64,000 nt of DNA from DATAGF01 sp963813355. GTDB lineage: Bacteria; Actinomycetota; Thermoleophilia; Miltoncostaeales; Miltoncostaeaceae. Within the stretch, counting starts at the first letter, position 1. The number at the start of each line of letters is the position of its first letter. Positions 11,753 to 21,685 of the stretch are shown piece after piece. The stretch is taken from contig CAWEYS010000016.1 of the NCBI GenBank assembly GCA_963813355.1, positions 225,434-289,433 of the forward strand, in the 5' to 3' direction. A program made the translations under genes and the position numbers. The notes under the pieces were generated by a model. The model was not told where the DNA came from and ran no database searches. It saw only the letters and a program-made list of their open reading frames with translations.

Positions 11753-12241
11753 ATGAGGCAGACGATCGCGTTCCAGGCGACCGGGTTCGACTGCTCGCCG
11801 GTGCAGGTGGAGGTCGAGGACGGGGCCGAGGCGCTCGAGGAGGCGGTCCTGCCCGTCGCGCTGCTCGCGTTCGAGAGCGGCCCCAACGTCGTGCTCACGC
11901 TGCCGCTGGCCGCGAGCGACGCCGAGAACATGATGAACGCGTTCACCCAGGCCGAGCCCCACCGCCAGGACATCCCCGACGCCGGCAGCTGGGAGCCCCA
12001 GCCCGCCGGCCTCTCCGAGGGACTGTTCTGGGCCCTCCAGCCGAGCGTCGTCGGCGTGTCGGTGACCCCCCCGCAGCAGACGCCCGACGGCCTGGTGCCG
12101 CACTGGACGCTGGCCTTCGACGACGAGGACGGCAGCCAGGTGCAGATCGCGGTCAGCGACCCGATGTGCGTCCAGATCGTGCGGTCGCTGGCCCAGGTCG
12201 CCCACGGAGAGCTGGAGGGCCTGGAGGCAAACGAGGAATAG
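11753..12241 (+). CDS. Conserved-looking hypothetical protein
   Basis: 162 residues, ATG start with AAGG upstream. The protein is acidic, without signal peptide, membrane segment or recognised catalytic motif. It reads like a compact alpha/beta domain (IAFQATGFDCSPVQVEVEDG at the start; PHWTLAFDDEDGSQVQIAVS near the end). It starts 23 bases from the divergent pabB start and lies 56 bases before the sulfite reductase gene; nothing links it functionally to either. Confidence 0.65.
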   Translation: MRQTIAFQATGFDCSPVQVEVEDGAEALEEAVLPVALLAFESGPNVVLTLPLAASDAENMMNAFTQAEPHRQDIPDAGSWEPQPAGLSEGLFWALQPSVVGVSVTPPQQTPDGLVPHWTLAFDDEDGSQVQIAVSDPMCVQIVRSLAQVAHGELEGLEANEE

Positions 12242-12297
12242 CCCCAGGTTTTCTGTTATTTTAGCCGCGCTCGCGACTCCGAACGCGGTGGGGGACA

Positions 12298-14562
<2,265 letters not shown>

Positions 14563-14564
14563 CG

Positions 14565-15119
14565 ATGGCGACGGCCACCGACACCGAGATCGTCCGCATC
14601 GGCGCCAAGCTCTACGCCGAGGACCCCGGGGCCATCGATCTGCCGGCCTTCATCCCGCTCTTCCACGGGTGGATCCAGGAGCGCAGCCTCGACGGCGTCC
14701 CGATCGACGTCGCCGACTACGCCCACGTGCCCGACGGCCCCGGCGTCCTGCTCATCGGCCACGAGGCCGACCGCTCGCTCGACCTCGGCGAGGGGCGCCC
14801 CGGGGTCCTCTACCAGCGCAAGCGCGACGGCGAGGGCACCCTCGAGGACCGCTTCGCCGCGGCCATCGAGGCCGCCGACACCCTGGCCGACGACGTCGAG
14901 GGCGACCCGGCGGCCGACGGGGTGCGCTTCGGCCGCGACGAGATCCTGATCCGGGTCAACGACCGCCTCAGCGCCCCCAACGACGACGCGACCCTCGACG
15001 CCCTGCGCCCGGCCATCGAGGCCGCCCTCGCGCGCGCCCGCCCCGGGCGGGCCGCGGCGATCGCGCGCGTGACCGAGGATCCCAGGGGCCCGTTCCGGGC
15101 CCGGGTGGTCCTCACCTAG
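14565..15119 (+). CDS. Unknown protein co-transcribed with the sulfite reductase
   Basis: 184 residues, ATG two bases after the reductase stop, so clearly in the same transcript. I do not recognise the family. It opens with IVRIGAKLYAEDPGAID and LPAFIPLFHGWIQ, followed by DYAHVPDGPGVLLIGHEA and two helical segments. It is acidic and soluble, with no cysteine pairs or membrane segments. Tight coupling suggests an accessory role in sulfite or nitrite reduction; that is inference. Confidence 0.75.
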   Translation: MATATDTEIVRIGAKLYAEDPGAIDLPAFIPLFHGWIQERSLDGVPIDVADYAHVPDGPGVLLIGHEADRSLDLGEGRPGVLYQRKRDGEGTLEDRFAAAIEAADTLADDVEGDPAADGVRFGRDEILIRVNDRLSAPNDDATLDALRPAIEAALARARPGRAAAIARVTEDPRGPFRARVVLT

Positions 15120-15131
15120 GTCCCCCCCGGC

Positions 15132-15159
15132 GGGCCCGCGCCTGGCACGGCGCGGGCCC
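15132..15159 (+). terminator. Hairpin terminator candidate after the sulfite reductase operon
   Basis: Perfect 11-bp inverted repeat GGGCCCGCGCC / GGCGCGGGCCC with a 6-base loop, 13 bases after the last stop. There is no T-run, which is common in GC-rich actinobacteria. Confidence 0.65.
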
Positions 15160-15332
15160 CCGCGTCGCGACGGGGGCGAGGCGTGAGCGGCCGACGCACC
15201 CGCTCCCCGGCCGCGGCGGCCTGGCTACCCGTGCGTCTAGTGGCCCGGCTCGTCGGCGGGAGTAGCTTTTGGTGACTTTCGATCTGGGCGGCCCGCGGTG
15301 GGTGCGCCGAAAATGGCACCTTGGGGGTTCGC

Positions 15333-15767
15333 ATGATCGCGAGGCGCGTGTCGGTCGTGGTCGCGGGGGTCGTCTTGCTCGCTGCGACGCAGGCTGGAGG
15401 AGCGGTGGTGACCGGGCAGTACGCCGGCACGAGCCAGGCGAAGGTCATCACGAAGTACGGGCAGCTCGAGCCCGCGGTCCAGAAGGGCACCGTCGCGTTC
15501 CGCGTCGCGACGGACCGGGTGACCGGCTTCAAGCTGCGCAAGCAGCGGGCCCAGTGCCCGGGCACCCCGGGGGCCGTGGTCGTGGACGTGACGATCGCGA
15601 CGATGCCGCTCTCGGCCGCCGGCGTGGCCACGGGCACCTTCACGCACCCGATCTTCGGCCCGGTCAACGTGAGGGTCAAGGTGACCTCGAAGTCCACGGC
15701 GAGCGGCACCGTGCGGTTCGCGGCCCAATGCCACACCACCGCGACCTTCGCGGCCAAGGCGCGCTGA
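15333..15767 (+). CDS. Secreted hypothetical protein
   Basis: 144 residues with an N-terminal signal peptide (MIARRVSVVVAGVVLLAATQ, cleavage near TQAGGA). The mature part is rich in Val, Thr and Lys and looks like a small beta-sandwich; two cysteines (AQCPG and AQCHT) could form a disulfide. ATG is chosen over the upstream TTG because GGGG lies at the right distance. It is a single gene between a terminator and a convergent hydrolase. Function unknown. Confidence 0.65.
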   Translation: MIARRVSVVVAGVVLLAATQAGGAVVTGQYAGTSQAKVITKYGQLEPAVQKGTVAFRVATDRVTGFKLRKQRAQCPGTPGAVVVDVTIATMPLSAAGVATGTFTHPIFGPVNVRVKVTSKSTASGTVRFAAQCHTTATFAAKAR

Positions 15768-15813
15768 CCCTGCACGCCATCCCCTCCCTGGGGGTGGCGG
15801 GAGGCGCACGGGG

Positions 15814-16506
15814 CTAGGCGGCGACCGGCTCCGCGGCGTGCTCGAGGCTGCGGACGGCGCTCACGAGCTCGTTGGGCCGCTCGACGGCGACGTTGTGCCC
15901 CGAGTGGAGGACGTGGAAGCGCGCGTTCTGCATCCAGGCCGACAGCTCGCGCTGGACCTCGGCGGGCACGGCGCGGTCGGCGTCGCCCGCGAGGACGATG
16001 ACGGGCACCTCGACCTGGGCGAGCGCGCCGCGCACGTCGGGGCGGGTGCCCATGGCCTCGGCCGCCAGCGCCACGCCCTCGGCCCCGCGCTGCTCGCGCA
16101 GCGCCCGGGCGGCGCGGGCCCAGCGGTCCTGGCCCTCGGCGTCCTCCCCGCGCGGGCTCGCCCCCGAGACCACGAGCCCCGAGACCAGCCCCGGGTGCCC
16201 GAGCGCCAGCGCGAGGCCGGCGGCCGCGCCGAGCCCGACGCCGACCAGGATGGCCCCGCCGCCCTCGGCCGCCGTGAGGCGGGCGACGTCGGAGGCGAAG
16301 TCGTCGATGCTCCACGGGCCGTGGGGCGTCGGCGAGCCTCCGTGCCCGCGGAGGTCGGGTGCGATGATGCGGTACGTGCCGGCGAGCTCGCGGAGCGCGT
16401 CGATCATGCTCTCGCCCGTCTGCCCCAGGTCGTGCAGCGCCACCAGCGGGGGCCCGTCCCCGTTCCGGTGGACGGCGAGCTCGATGGCGGGGGGAAGCGA
16501 AGGCAT
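15814..16506 (-). CDS. Alpha/beta-hydrolase-fold protein lacking the nucleophile serine
   Basis: 230 residues with a clear hydrolase fold: oxyanion region LVALHDLGQT, strand/turn IIAPDLRGHGGSP, the acid LAGDADRAVP and the histidine in HSGHNVAVERP. The nucleophile elbow, normally G-x-S-x-G, reads GVGLG at residues 89-93, so the catalytic Ser is Gly (codon GGG, at least two changes from a serine codon). The ATG at 16506 has AGGAG 7 bases upstream and is preferred to GTG 16527. It is divergent from the CGNR regulator gene. It may be a binding protein or use other chemistry. Confidence 0.87.
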   Translation of the reverse strand: MPSLPPAIELAVHRNGDGPPLVALHDLGQTGESMIDALRELAGTYRIIAPDLRGHGGSPTPHGPWSIDDFASDVARLTAAEGGGAILVGVGLGAAAGLALALGHPGLVSGLVVSGASPRGEDAEGQDRWARAARALREQRGAEGVALAAEAMGTRPDVRGALAQVEVPVIVLAGDADRAVPAEVQRELSAWMQNARFHVLHSGHNVAVERPNELVSAVRSLEHAAEPVAA

Positions 16507-16580
16507 CGTGGCGCTCCTGTGAACCACTGTGATACAGGTTTGATGGTGAGACTACGCCCGACCAGACTGTCCGTCAAACG

Positions 16581-17120
16581 ATGACAGGCCTGTCCAGTTT
16601 CCCGGCGTTGACCGGCCACCCTGCCCTGGATCTCTGCAATACCCGATTGGGCGAGAAGGATCTCCTCCGGGGCGCCGCGGACCTCCAGCACTGGTTCGTC
16701 GAGGCCGGCCTCGCGGATCATGCACCGCCCGTGAGCCGCCGTGAACTGGGCGCCGCGAAGATGTTGCGCGACGGTCTCCGCCCGGCGCTCCTCGAGGCCG
16801 ATGGTCCGGCGGTCGCGCGGCTCGCCGAGGGCTGGCTCGGCCGTGCGCCGGGATGCCTGAAGGTCGAGGCCGCGACCCTCCAGCCGCGGTTCGCGCCGGC
16901 GGAGGAGACGTCGTGCTGCCTGCTCGTCGGCGCCGTGCTCGACGCCCTCGACCTGGTGCGCGAGTCGCCGGGCAGGGTGCGCGAGTGCGCCGACGCGCGC
17001 TGCCCGGCGCTCTTTCTCGACGAGAGCCGCAACGGCAGCCGGCGCTGGTGCTCCATGGAGCGCTGCGGCGCTCGCGCCAAGGCCTCGGCCTATTACCGGA
17101 GGCATCGGGCCGGGCCGTAG
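16581..17120 (+). CDS. CGNR zinc-finger (ABATE-domain) regulator
   Basis: 179 residues. The N-terminal part (FPALTGHPALDLCNT) matches the ABATE stress-response domain and the C terminus is the treble-clef finger: RECADARCPALFLDESRNGSRRWCSMERC followed by RAKASAYYRRH in relatives and here. The family name motif CGNR reads CGAR. These are one-component actinobacterial regulators and often control a divergent enzyme gene; here that neighbour is the nucleophile-less hydrolase 75 bases away. The spacer contains GTTTGA (16538) and TCAAAC (16574), a possible weak operator pair. Confidence 0.88.
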   Translation: MTGLSSFPALTGHPALDLCNTRLGEKDLLRGAADLQHWFVEAGLADHAPPVSRRELGAAKMLRDGLRPALLEADGPAVARLAEGWLGRAPGCLKVEAATLQPRFAPAEETSCCLLVGAVLDALDLVRESPGRVRECADARCPALFLDESRNGSRRWCSMERCGARAKASAYYRRHRAGP

Positions 17121-17131
17121 ACTCGCCGGTG

Positions 17132-18196
17132 GTGAGGATCCTCTACGGCGTGGTCGGGGAGGGGATGGGCCACGCAACGCGGTCGCGCGTGGTGATCGAG
17201 CACCTGCTCGCCCGCGGCCACGACGTGCGGATCGTGGCCTCCGGGCGGGCGAGCGCCTACCTCGCCGAGCGGGTGGTCTCGGTCGGCGAGATCTGGGGCC
17301 TCACGATGGCCTACAGCGAGAACGAGGTGCGGCGCTGGCAGACGCTCGCGCGCAACCTCTCGGGCGCCGTCTCGGGGTGGCCCCAGAACGTGCGCGAGTA
17401 CTTCCGGATCGTGGAGGAGTTCGACCCCGAGGCCGTGGTCAGCGACTTCGAGAGCTTCGCCTGGCTGTTCGGTCGCCGCCACCGGCTGCCGGTCATCAGC
17501 GTCAACAACATCCAGATCATCGACCGCTGCCGCCACGACGAGGGCATCACCGCGGGGAGCCAGGCCGACTTCGAGCTGGCCCGGGCGCTGGTGCGCTGGA
17601 AGCTGCCCGGCTGCCGCCACTACGTCGTGACGACCTTCTTCCGCCCGCCGGTGCGGCGGCCCCGCACCACGCTGGTGCCCTCGCTGCTGCGCCCGGAGAT
17701 CCTGGCGGCGGCCCCCGAGCCCGGCGAGCACCTGCTCGTGTACCAGACGGCCGAGGGCAACGAGGGCCTGCCCGGGGCGCTCGCCGCGTCGGGCCTCGAG
17801 TGCCGCGTCTACGGGTTCCGGCGCGACCTCGACGCCGACGTGCGCGAGGGCGGGATCCTCTACCGCCCCTTCTCCGAGGCGGCCTTCATCGACGACCTGC
17901 GCACCGCCCGCGCGGTGGTGACGGGGGGCGGCTACACGCTGCTGTCCGAGTGCGTCCACCTGGGCGTGCCGGCGCTGTCCGTCCCGCTCGCCGGTCAGTT
18001 CGAGCAGGTGCTGAACGCGCGCTACCTCGAGCGGCTGGGCTACGGCATGTACGCGCCCCACGCGACGACGGCCGCCATCGCGGCCTTCGCCGAGCGCGTG
18101 CCCGATTTCCGCGCGGCCCTGGACGACGCCGAGCGCCCGGGGAACGGGCCGGCGCTGGCCGTCGTCGACGCCCAGCTCGCCGCGGCGGCCCCGTGA
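17132..18196 (+). CDS. GT-B glycosyltransferase, MurG/UGT-like (COG1819 type)
   Basis: 354 residues. The N terminus RILYGVVGEGMGHATRSRVV is the glycine-rich loop shared by MurG- and UGT-like enzymes; the C-terminal donor domain includes ILYRPFSEAAFIDDL, VVTGGGYTLLSECVHLGVP and QFEQVLNARYLERLG. Two adjacent GTG codons (17129, 17132) are possible starts. It overlaps the next membrane-protein gene by 4 bases, so the two form a pair, perhaps synthesising and handling a glycolipid. Substrate unknown. Confidence 0.85.
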   Translation: MRILYGVVGEGMGHATRSRVVIEHLLARGHDVRIVASGRASAYLAERVVSVGEIWGLTMAYSENEVRRWQTLARNLSGAVSGWPQNVREYFRIVEEFDPEAVVSDFESFAWLFGRRHRLPVISVNNIQIIDRCRHDEGITAGSQADFELARALVRWKLPGCRHYVVTTFFRPPVRRPRTTLVPSLLRPEILAAAPEPGEHLLVYQTAEGNEGLPGALAASGLECRVYGFRRDLDADVREGGILYRPFSEAAFIDDLRTARAVVTGGGYTLLSECVHLGVPALSVPLAGQFEQVLNARYLERLGYGMYAPHATTAAIAAFAERVPDFRAALDDAERPGNGPALAVVDAQLAAAAP

Positions 18197-18828
18197 ACGA
18201 GTGGGTCCGGGTCGGCGTCCTCTGCGCGCTGGCGCTCTGGTTCGCGCTGATCGAGATCGAGATCGAGGGCCCGCACGGCTGGGCGCTGCGCCTTCCGACC
18301 TGGTTCCGCACCCGCGGGCCGGCGGGGCGGGTCTACGGGGCGATCAGCGGCCGCAAGCCCCTGACCGGATACCACCTCTTCATGGCGACGCTGCCGCTGG
18401 TGATCCTGCACCTGCCGTTCGGCTACGGCGCCGACTGGTCCTGGGCGGCCGAGATCATGGTCGTCGCGACCTTCATGGCCTTCGCCATCGGGTGGGACTA
18501 CCTCTGGTTCATCCTCAACCCGGCCTACGGCCTGCGGCGCTTCCGGCGCGGCGAGGTGTGGTGGTACGCGGGGCCCTGGCTCGGCCGGCTGCCGTACGAG
18601 TACTACGCCGCCGTCGCGGGATCGTTCGTCGTCGCGCTGATCGCCTGGGCCGCGGGCGGCGGCGCCGGCGTCCTGGCCGAGCAGGGGCGCCTGGTCGGCG
18701 CGCTGGCCCTGCTGTGCCTGCTCGCGATGGCGGCCGCGCCGGCCTACGGGCGCTGGTACCGCTGGATGCGCCGGCCGGAGGCCGACGAGCACGAGGCGGT
18801 GGCCGCGGCGGCCGAGCGCGAACAGTGA
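18193..18828 (+). CDS. Integral membrane protein, unknown
   Basis: 211 residues, GTG start overlapping the glycosyltransferase stop. Several hydrophobic segments are visible (VLCALALWFALIEI, FMATLPLVILHLPF, IMVVATFMAFAIGWDYLWFI, VAGSFVVALIAWAA, LVGALALLCLLAMAAA), with an acidic tail. No known transporter motif. Its coupling to the glycosyltransferase hints at an envelope role. Confidence 0.75.
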   Translation: MNEWVRVGVLCALALWFALIEIEIEGPHGWALRLPTWFRTRGPAGRVYGAISGRKPLTGYHLFMATLPLVILHLPFGYGADWSWAAEIMVVATFMAFAIGWDYLWFILNPAYGLRRFRRGEVWWYAGPWLGRLPYEYYAAVAGSFVVALIAWAAGGGAGVLAEQGRLVGALALLCLLAMAAAPAYGRWYRWMRRPEADEHEAVAAAAEREQ

Positions 18829-18841
18829 GAGGATCGCGCGC

Positions 18842-19030
18842 ATGGCCGACCGGAACACCGCGGACATCATGGTCACCGGCGCCGCGATCACCGGCGCCGG
18901 CGCCGTCCTCGGCCTGCTGGTCGGCGCCGTGTCCGGCGGCGACGGCGGGCTGTGGGCCTTCATCGGCATGGGCGCCGGGGCCCTCATCGCGATCGCCGTG
19001 CTCTCGGTGAGGGTGTTCCGCACCCTCTGA
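18842..19030 (+). CDS. Small membrane protein
   Basis: 62 residues, ATG with GAGAGGA 6-7 bases upstream. Two glycine/alanine-rich hydrophobic helices (GAGAVLGLLVGAVSGG and FIGMGAGALIAIAVLSV) separated by a short loop. It follows the previous membrane gene by 13 bases on the same strand. Function unknown. Confidence 0.55.
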   Translation: MADRNTADIMVTGAAITGAGAVLGLLVGAVSGGDGGLWAFIGMGAGALIAIAVLSVRVFRTL

Positions 19031-19047
19031 GGCGCCGGCGCCGGCTG

Positions 19048-19788
19048 TCAGGCCTCCAGGCGCCGCGACAGGAAGGGGCGGACCGCGGCGGCGAACTCGG
19101 CCGGCCGCTCGAGCGCCGTCAGGTGCCCGGCTCCCGGGATCACGACGAGCTCGGCGTCGGGCAGGCCCGCCGCGAGCGTCTCGGCGAAGGGCGGCGGCGT
19201 GAGGGCGTCCTCCGACCCGACGATCACGAGCGCCGGCGCCGAGATGCCCGCCAGGTCCCCCCGCCGGTCGGCGCGCCCGGCCAGCGCCTCGAGGGCGCGG
19301 GCGACCGCCTCCGGGTCCTGGCGGTCGGCGATCGCGCGGGCCGCGTCGCGCGCGGCGTCGTCGCCCGGCGCGACCAGGCGCGGCGTGAAGTCGTCGAGGA
19401 AGGCCCCCGTGCCGCCGGCGCGCACCATCGCCGCCGAGCGGTGGCGTCCCTCGGCGGCCTCCGGGGTGTCGGCCTCGGCGCGGGTGTCGGCCAGGACGAG
19501 CGCCGCCACCCGGGCCGGATGGCGCGCCGCGAGCGACAGCGCCGCGTACCCGCCCAGCGACAGCCCGCAGACGGCGGCCCGCCCGCCGCGCATCCCCGCG
19601 ATGCGGTCGGCGACGAGGTCGGCGAACCCGTCCACCGAGGGCGCCTCGACCGCGGGGGCGGCGCCGAGCCCGGGGAACTCGGGGGTCACGACCTCCCGGT
19701 CGGCGGCCAGCAGCGGGGCGACCGGCGCCCAGAGGGAGGCGTCGAGCGGGAAGGGGTGCAACAGCACCAGCGGGGTCGGCTCGGGCAC
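19048..19788 (-). CDS. Alpha/beta hydrolase
   Basis: 246 residues. LVLLHPFPLDASLW is the oxyanion strand/turn, CGLSLGGYAA carries the nucleophile serine in a normal G-x-S-x-G elbow, VIVGSEDALTP the acid and IPGAGHLTALERP the histidine. It resembles 3-oxoadipate enol-lactonase/MhpC-type esterases, but no pathway genes are near. GTG 19788 is the best start. Unlike the hydrolase at 15814, its triad is complete. Confidence 0.87.
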   Translation of the reverse strand: MPEPTPLVLLHPFPLDASLWAPVAPLLAADREVVTPEFPGLGAAPAVEAPSVDGFADLVADRIAGMRGGRAAVCGLSLGGYAALSLAARHPARVAALVLADTRAEADTPEAAEGRHRSAAMVRAGGTGAFLDDFTPRLVAPGDDAARDAARAIADRQDPEAVARALEALAGRADRRGDLAGISAPALVIVGSEDALTPPPFAETLAAGLPDAELVVIPGAGHLTALERPAEFAAAVRPFLSRRLEA

Positions 19789-19848
19789 CGGCGCGCACCC
19801 TAGCGGCGCGACGGGGACGGGGGACGCGGGACGGGGCGGGGCGCTACC

Positions 19849-20778
19849 GTGTGCCGCGTGAGCACACGCGCCGCGCCCGCCCCGGGCCAGGAGCGACGCC
19901 GGCAGGCCGGCCTGGGAGGTCTCGTGCCGACGGGCGCGGTCGCGCGGGCGGGCGACACCCTGGTGGTCGCGCTGGTGGTCGAGGTCCACCCGGAGGGCGC
20001 CGTGCTGCCCCTGCTGGTCCTCAGCGACGCGCCCGGGCTGCTGGGCTGGGACCCGGTCCAGGGCCTCGCCGTGCGCGACGACGCGGGGCGCGAGTACGAG
20101 GTGCGGGCGCTGGCGCAGCAGGCGGGCCTCGGCGCCCTCCAGACGGCGGCCTGGATCGAGCCCGCGCCGCCCCCCGAGGCGCGCGCGCTGCGCCTGGAGG
20201 TGACCGGCCTCATGCGGACGGCCGTCGCCCGCGGCGGCGGGGGGGTGGAGCGGCCGCTGGCCGGCGAGTCCTGGGAGCTCGAGGTCGACCTCGTGCCGGG
20301 GCGCACGGCCGTCGACCCGCCGCCCGAGCCGGCCGGCGCGCCTCCCGAGGGCGGCCCGGCCGGGGTGCCGGCGCGCACCTTCGGCGGCTTCCGCGACCTC
20401 GTCCCGATCGGCCAGGCGCGGATGGCCGAGGGCGCCGCGGTCTGCCTGTGGGCGCTGGAGCGCTACGAGGACCGCGCGGTCCTCAGCCTGGGGACGCTCG
20501 CCGACGAGCCCCTCCGGGTGGGGCCCGTCACCCCCGGCTCGGGGATCGTCGAGGTGTGGGACGACCGCGGGCGGCGCTACGGCGTCTCGCCGATCCACGG
20601 CGCGGCGCGCCCCGGCTGGAGCGAGACGAGCCTCGAGATCGTCCCCGCGATCGATCCCGAGGCCCGCGCGCTGGCCGCGCGCCTGGCGGCCCTGCCCTGC
20701 GAGGGCCCGCCGCCCCGCGGCGGCGAGGCCCTGGCCGGCCCGTTCACCTTCGGGATCGCCGTTCCCCCGCCGTCGTGA
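19849..20778 (+). CDS. Hypothetical protein with two related beta-domains
   Basis: 309 residues from GTG 19849 (GTG 19858 is an alternative). Two stretches look like copies of one domain: the first ends VRDDAGREYEV ... AWIEPAPPPEARAL, the second VWDDRGRRYGV ... LEIVPAIDPEARAL. Between them is a proline/glycine linker. No signal peptide or catalytic motif is obvious. It overlaps the next glycosyltransferase gene by 4 bases, so the two are translationally coupled. Confidence 0.65.
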   Translation: MCRVSTRAAPAPGQERRRQAGLGGLVPTGAVARAGDTLVVALVVEVHPEGAVLPLLVLSDAPGLLGWDPVQGLAVRDDAGREYEVRALAQQAGLGALQTAAWIEPAPPPEARALRLEVTGLMRTAVARGGGGVERPLAGESWELEVDLVPGRTAVDPPPEPAGAPPEGGPAGVPARTFGGFRDLVPIGQARMAEGAAVCLWALERYEDRAVLSLGTLADEPLRVGPVTPGSGIVEVWDDRGRRYGVSPIHGAARPGWSETSLEIVPAIDPEARALAARLAALPCEGPPPRGGEALAGPFTFGIAVPPPS

Positions 20779-21605
20779 GCCCCGGGGGAGCCGCCGGCCC
20801 GGCCTGGGTCGTGGTGCCGACCTACGACGAGGCCGAGAACGTCCAGCCCCTGGTCCGCGCCGTCCTCGCCGAGCTCGACCGGGCGGGCATCGCCGGGCGG
20901 GTGCTGGTGGTCGACGACGGCTCGCCGGACGGGACCGCCGACCTGGCCGAGGCCGTCGCGCGCGACGACCCCCGGGTGGCGGTGCTGCGCCGCCCGCACA
21001 AGCGCGGGATCGGCCCCGCCTACCGCGCCGGCTTCCGCCGCGCGCTCGACGAGGGCGCCGCGCTCGTCGTCGAGATGGACTGCGACTTCTCCCACGACCC
21101 CGCCGCCCTGCCGGGGCTGATCGAGGCCGCGGCCGGCGCGGACCTGGTGCTGGGCTCGCGCTACGTGCCCGGCGGCGGCGTGGCCCGCTGGGGCCCGCTG
21201 CGCCGCGCCGTCAGCCGCGGTGGTTGCTTGTACGCGCAACTGATCCTGGGGGTGCCGGTGCGCGACCTGACCGGCGGCTTCAAGTGCTTCCGGCGCGAGG
21301 TGCTCGAGGCGATCCCGCTGGAGGAGGTCACGGCGGCCGGCTACGGATTCCAGATCGAGATGACCTACCGGGCCCTGGTGGGCGGGTTCCGGGTCGTCGA
21401 GGTGCCGATCACCTTCACCGAGCGGGCGCGCGGCAGCTCCAAGATGAGCCGCGGGATCGTCTGGGAGGCGGCGGTCCTGGTTCCCCGTCTGCGTCGGCGC
21501 CTACGCGGCCAGCGCCGGGTCGAGCGGGGGGACGGAGTGGGCCCGGCGCAGCTCGTCGAGGGGGACGCCGGTCGCGCCCCAGAAGTCCCAGGAGGGGTCG
21601 AGTAG
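20775..21605 (+). CDS. Polyprenol-phosphate mannosyltransferase-like GT2
   Basis: 276 residues. VVVPTYDEAENVQPLV, VLVVDDGSPDGTADLAE and VVEMDCDFSHDPAALP are the GT2 nucleotide-sugar and metal-binding motifs of dolichol/polyprenol-phosphate-mannose synthases, followed by LGSRYVPGG and DLTGGFKCFRREVLEAI. It would make polyprenyl-phospho-sugar donors at the inner membrane face. The GTG start overlaps the previous stop. The C-terminal tail after LVPRLRRRL is unlike relatives and runs antisense to the small gene at 21501, so the true end may be a little earlier. Confidence 0.88.
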   Translation: MSPGGAAGPAWVVVPTYDEAENVQPLVRAVLAELDRAGIAGRVLVVDDGSPDGTADLAEAVARDDPRVAVLRRPHKRGIGPAYRAGFRRALDEGAALVVEMDCDFSHDPAALPGLIEAAAGADLVLGSRYVPGGGVARWGPLRRAVSRGGCLYAQLILGVPVRDLTGGFKCFRREVLEAIPLEEVTAAGYGFQIEMTYRALVGGFRVVEVPITFTERARGSSKMSRGIVWEAAVLVPRLRRRLRGQRRVERGDGVGPAQLVEGDAGRAPEVPGGVE

Positions 21606-21673
21606 GTCGATGACCCGTCGACCAGGTTGACCTTGGCGGCGTTGACCTGCTCGCGCGGCGCCTGGATGATCAC
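21501..21673 (-). CDS. Small hypothetical protein, frameshifted
   Basis: Reading MIIQAPREQVNAAKVNLVDG and, after a one-base gap in a G-run at about 21617, VIDLLDPSWDFWGATGVP and LDELRRAHSVPPLDPALAA. The joined product is about 58 residues. Both halves look like real protein and adding one G to GACGGG joins them as DGVIDLL. It lies 12 bases after the O-antigen ligase start-distal end on the same strand, and its last 105 bases are antisense to the GT2 gene. I do not recognise it. Confidence 0.5.
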
Positions 21674-21685
21674 GGCCGGTCCAGC

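Noticed and set aside
16530..16580. Operator GTTTGA/TCAAAC between hydrolase and CGNR genes
   Set aside because: Arms are only 6 bp and 30 bp apart; kept as a remark, not as a feature.
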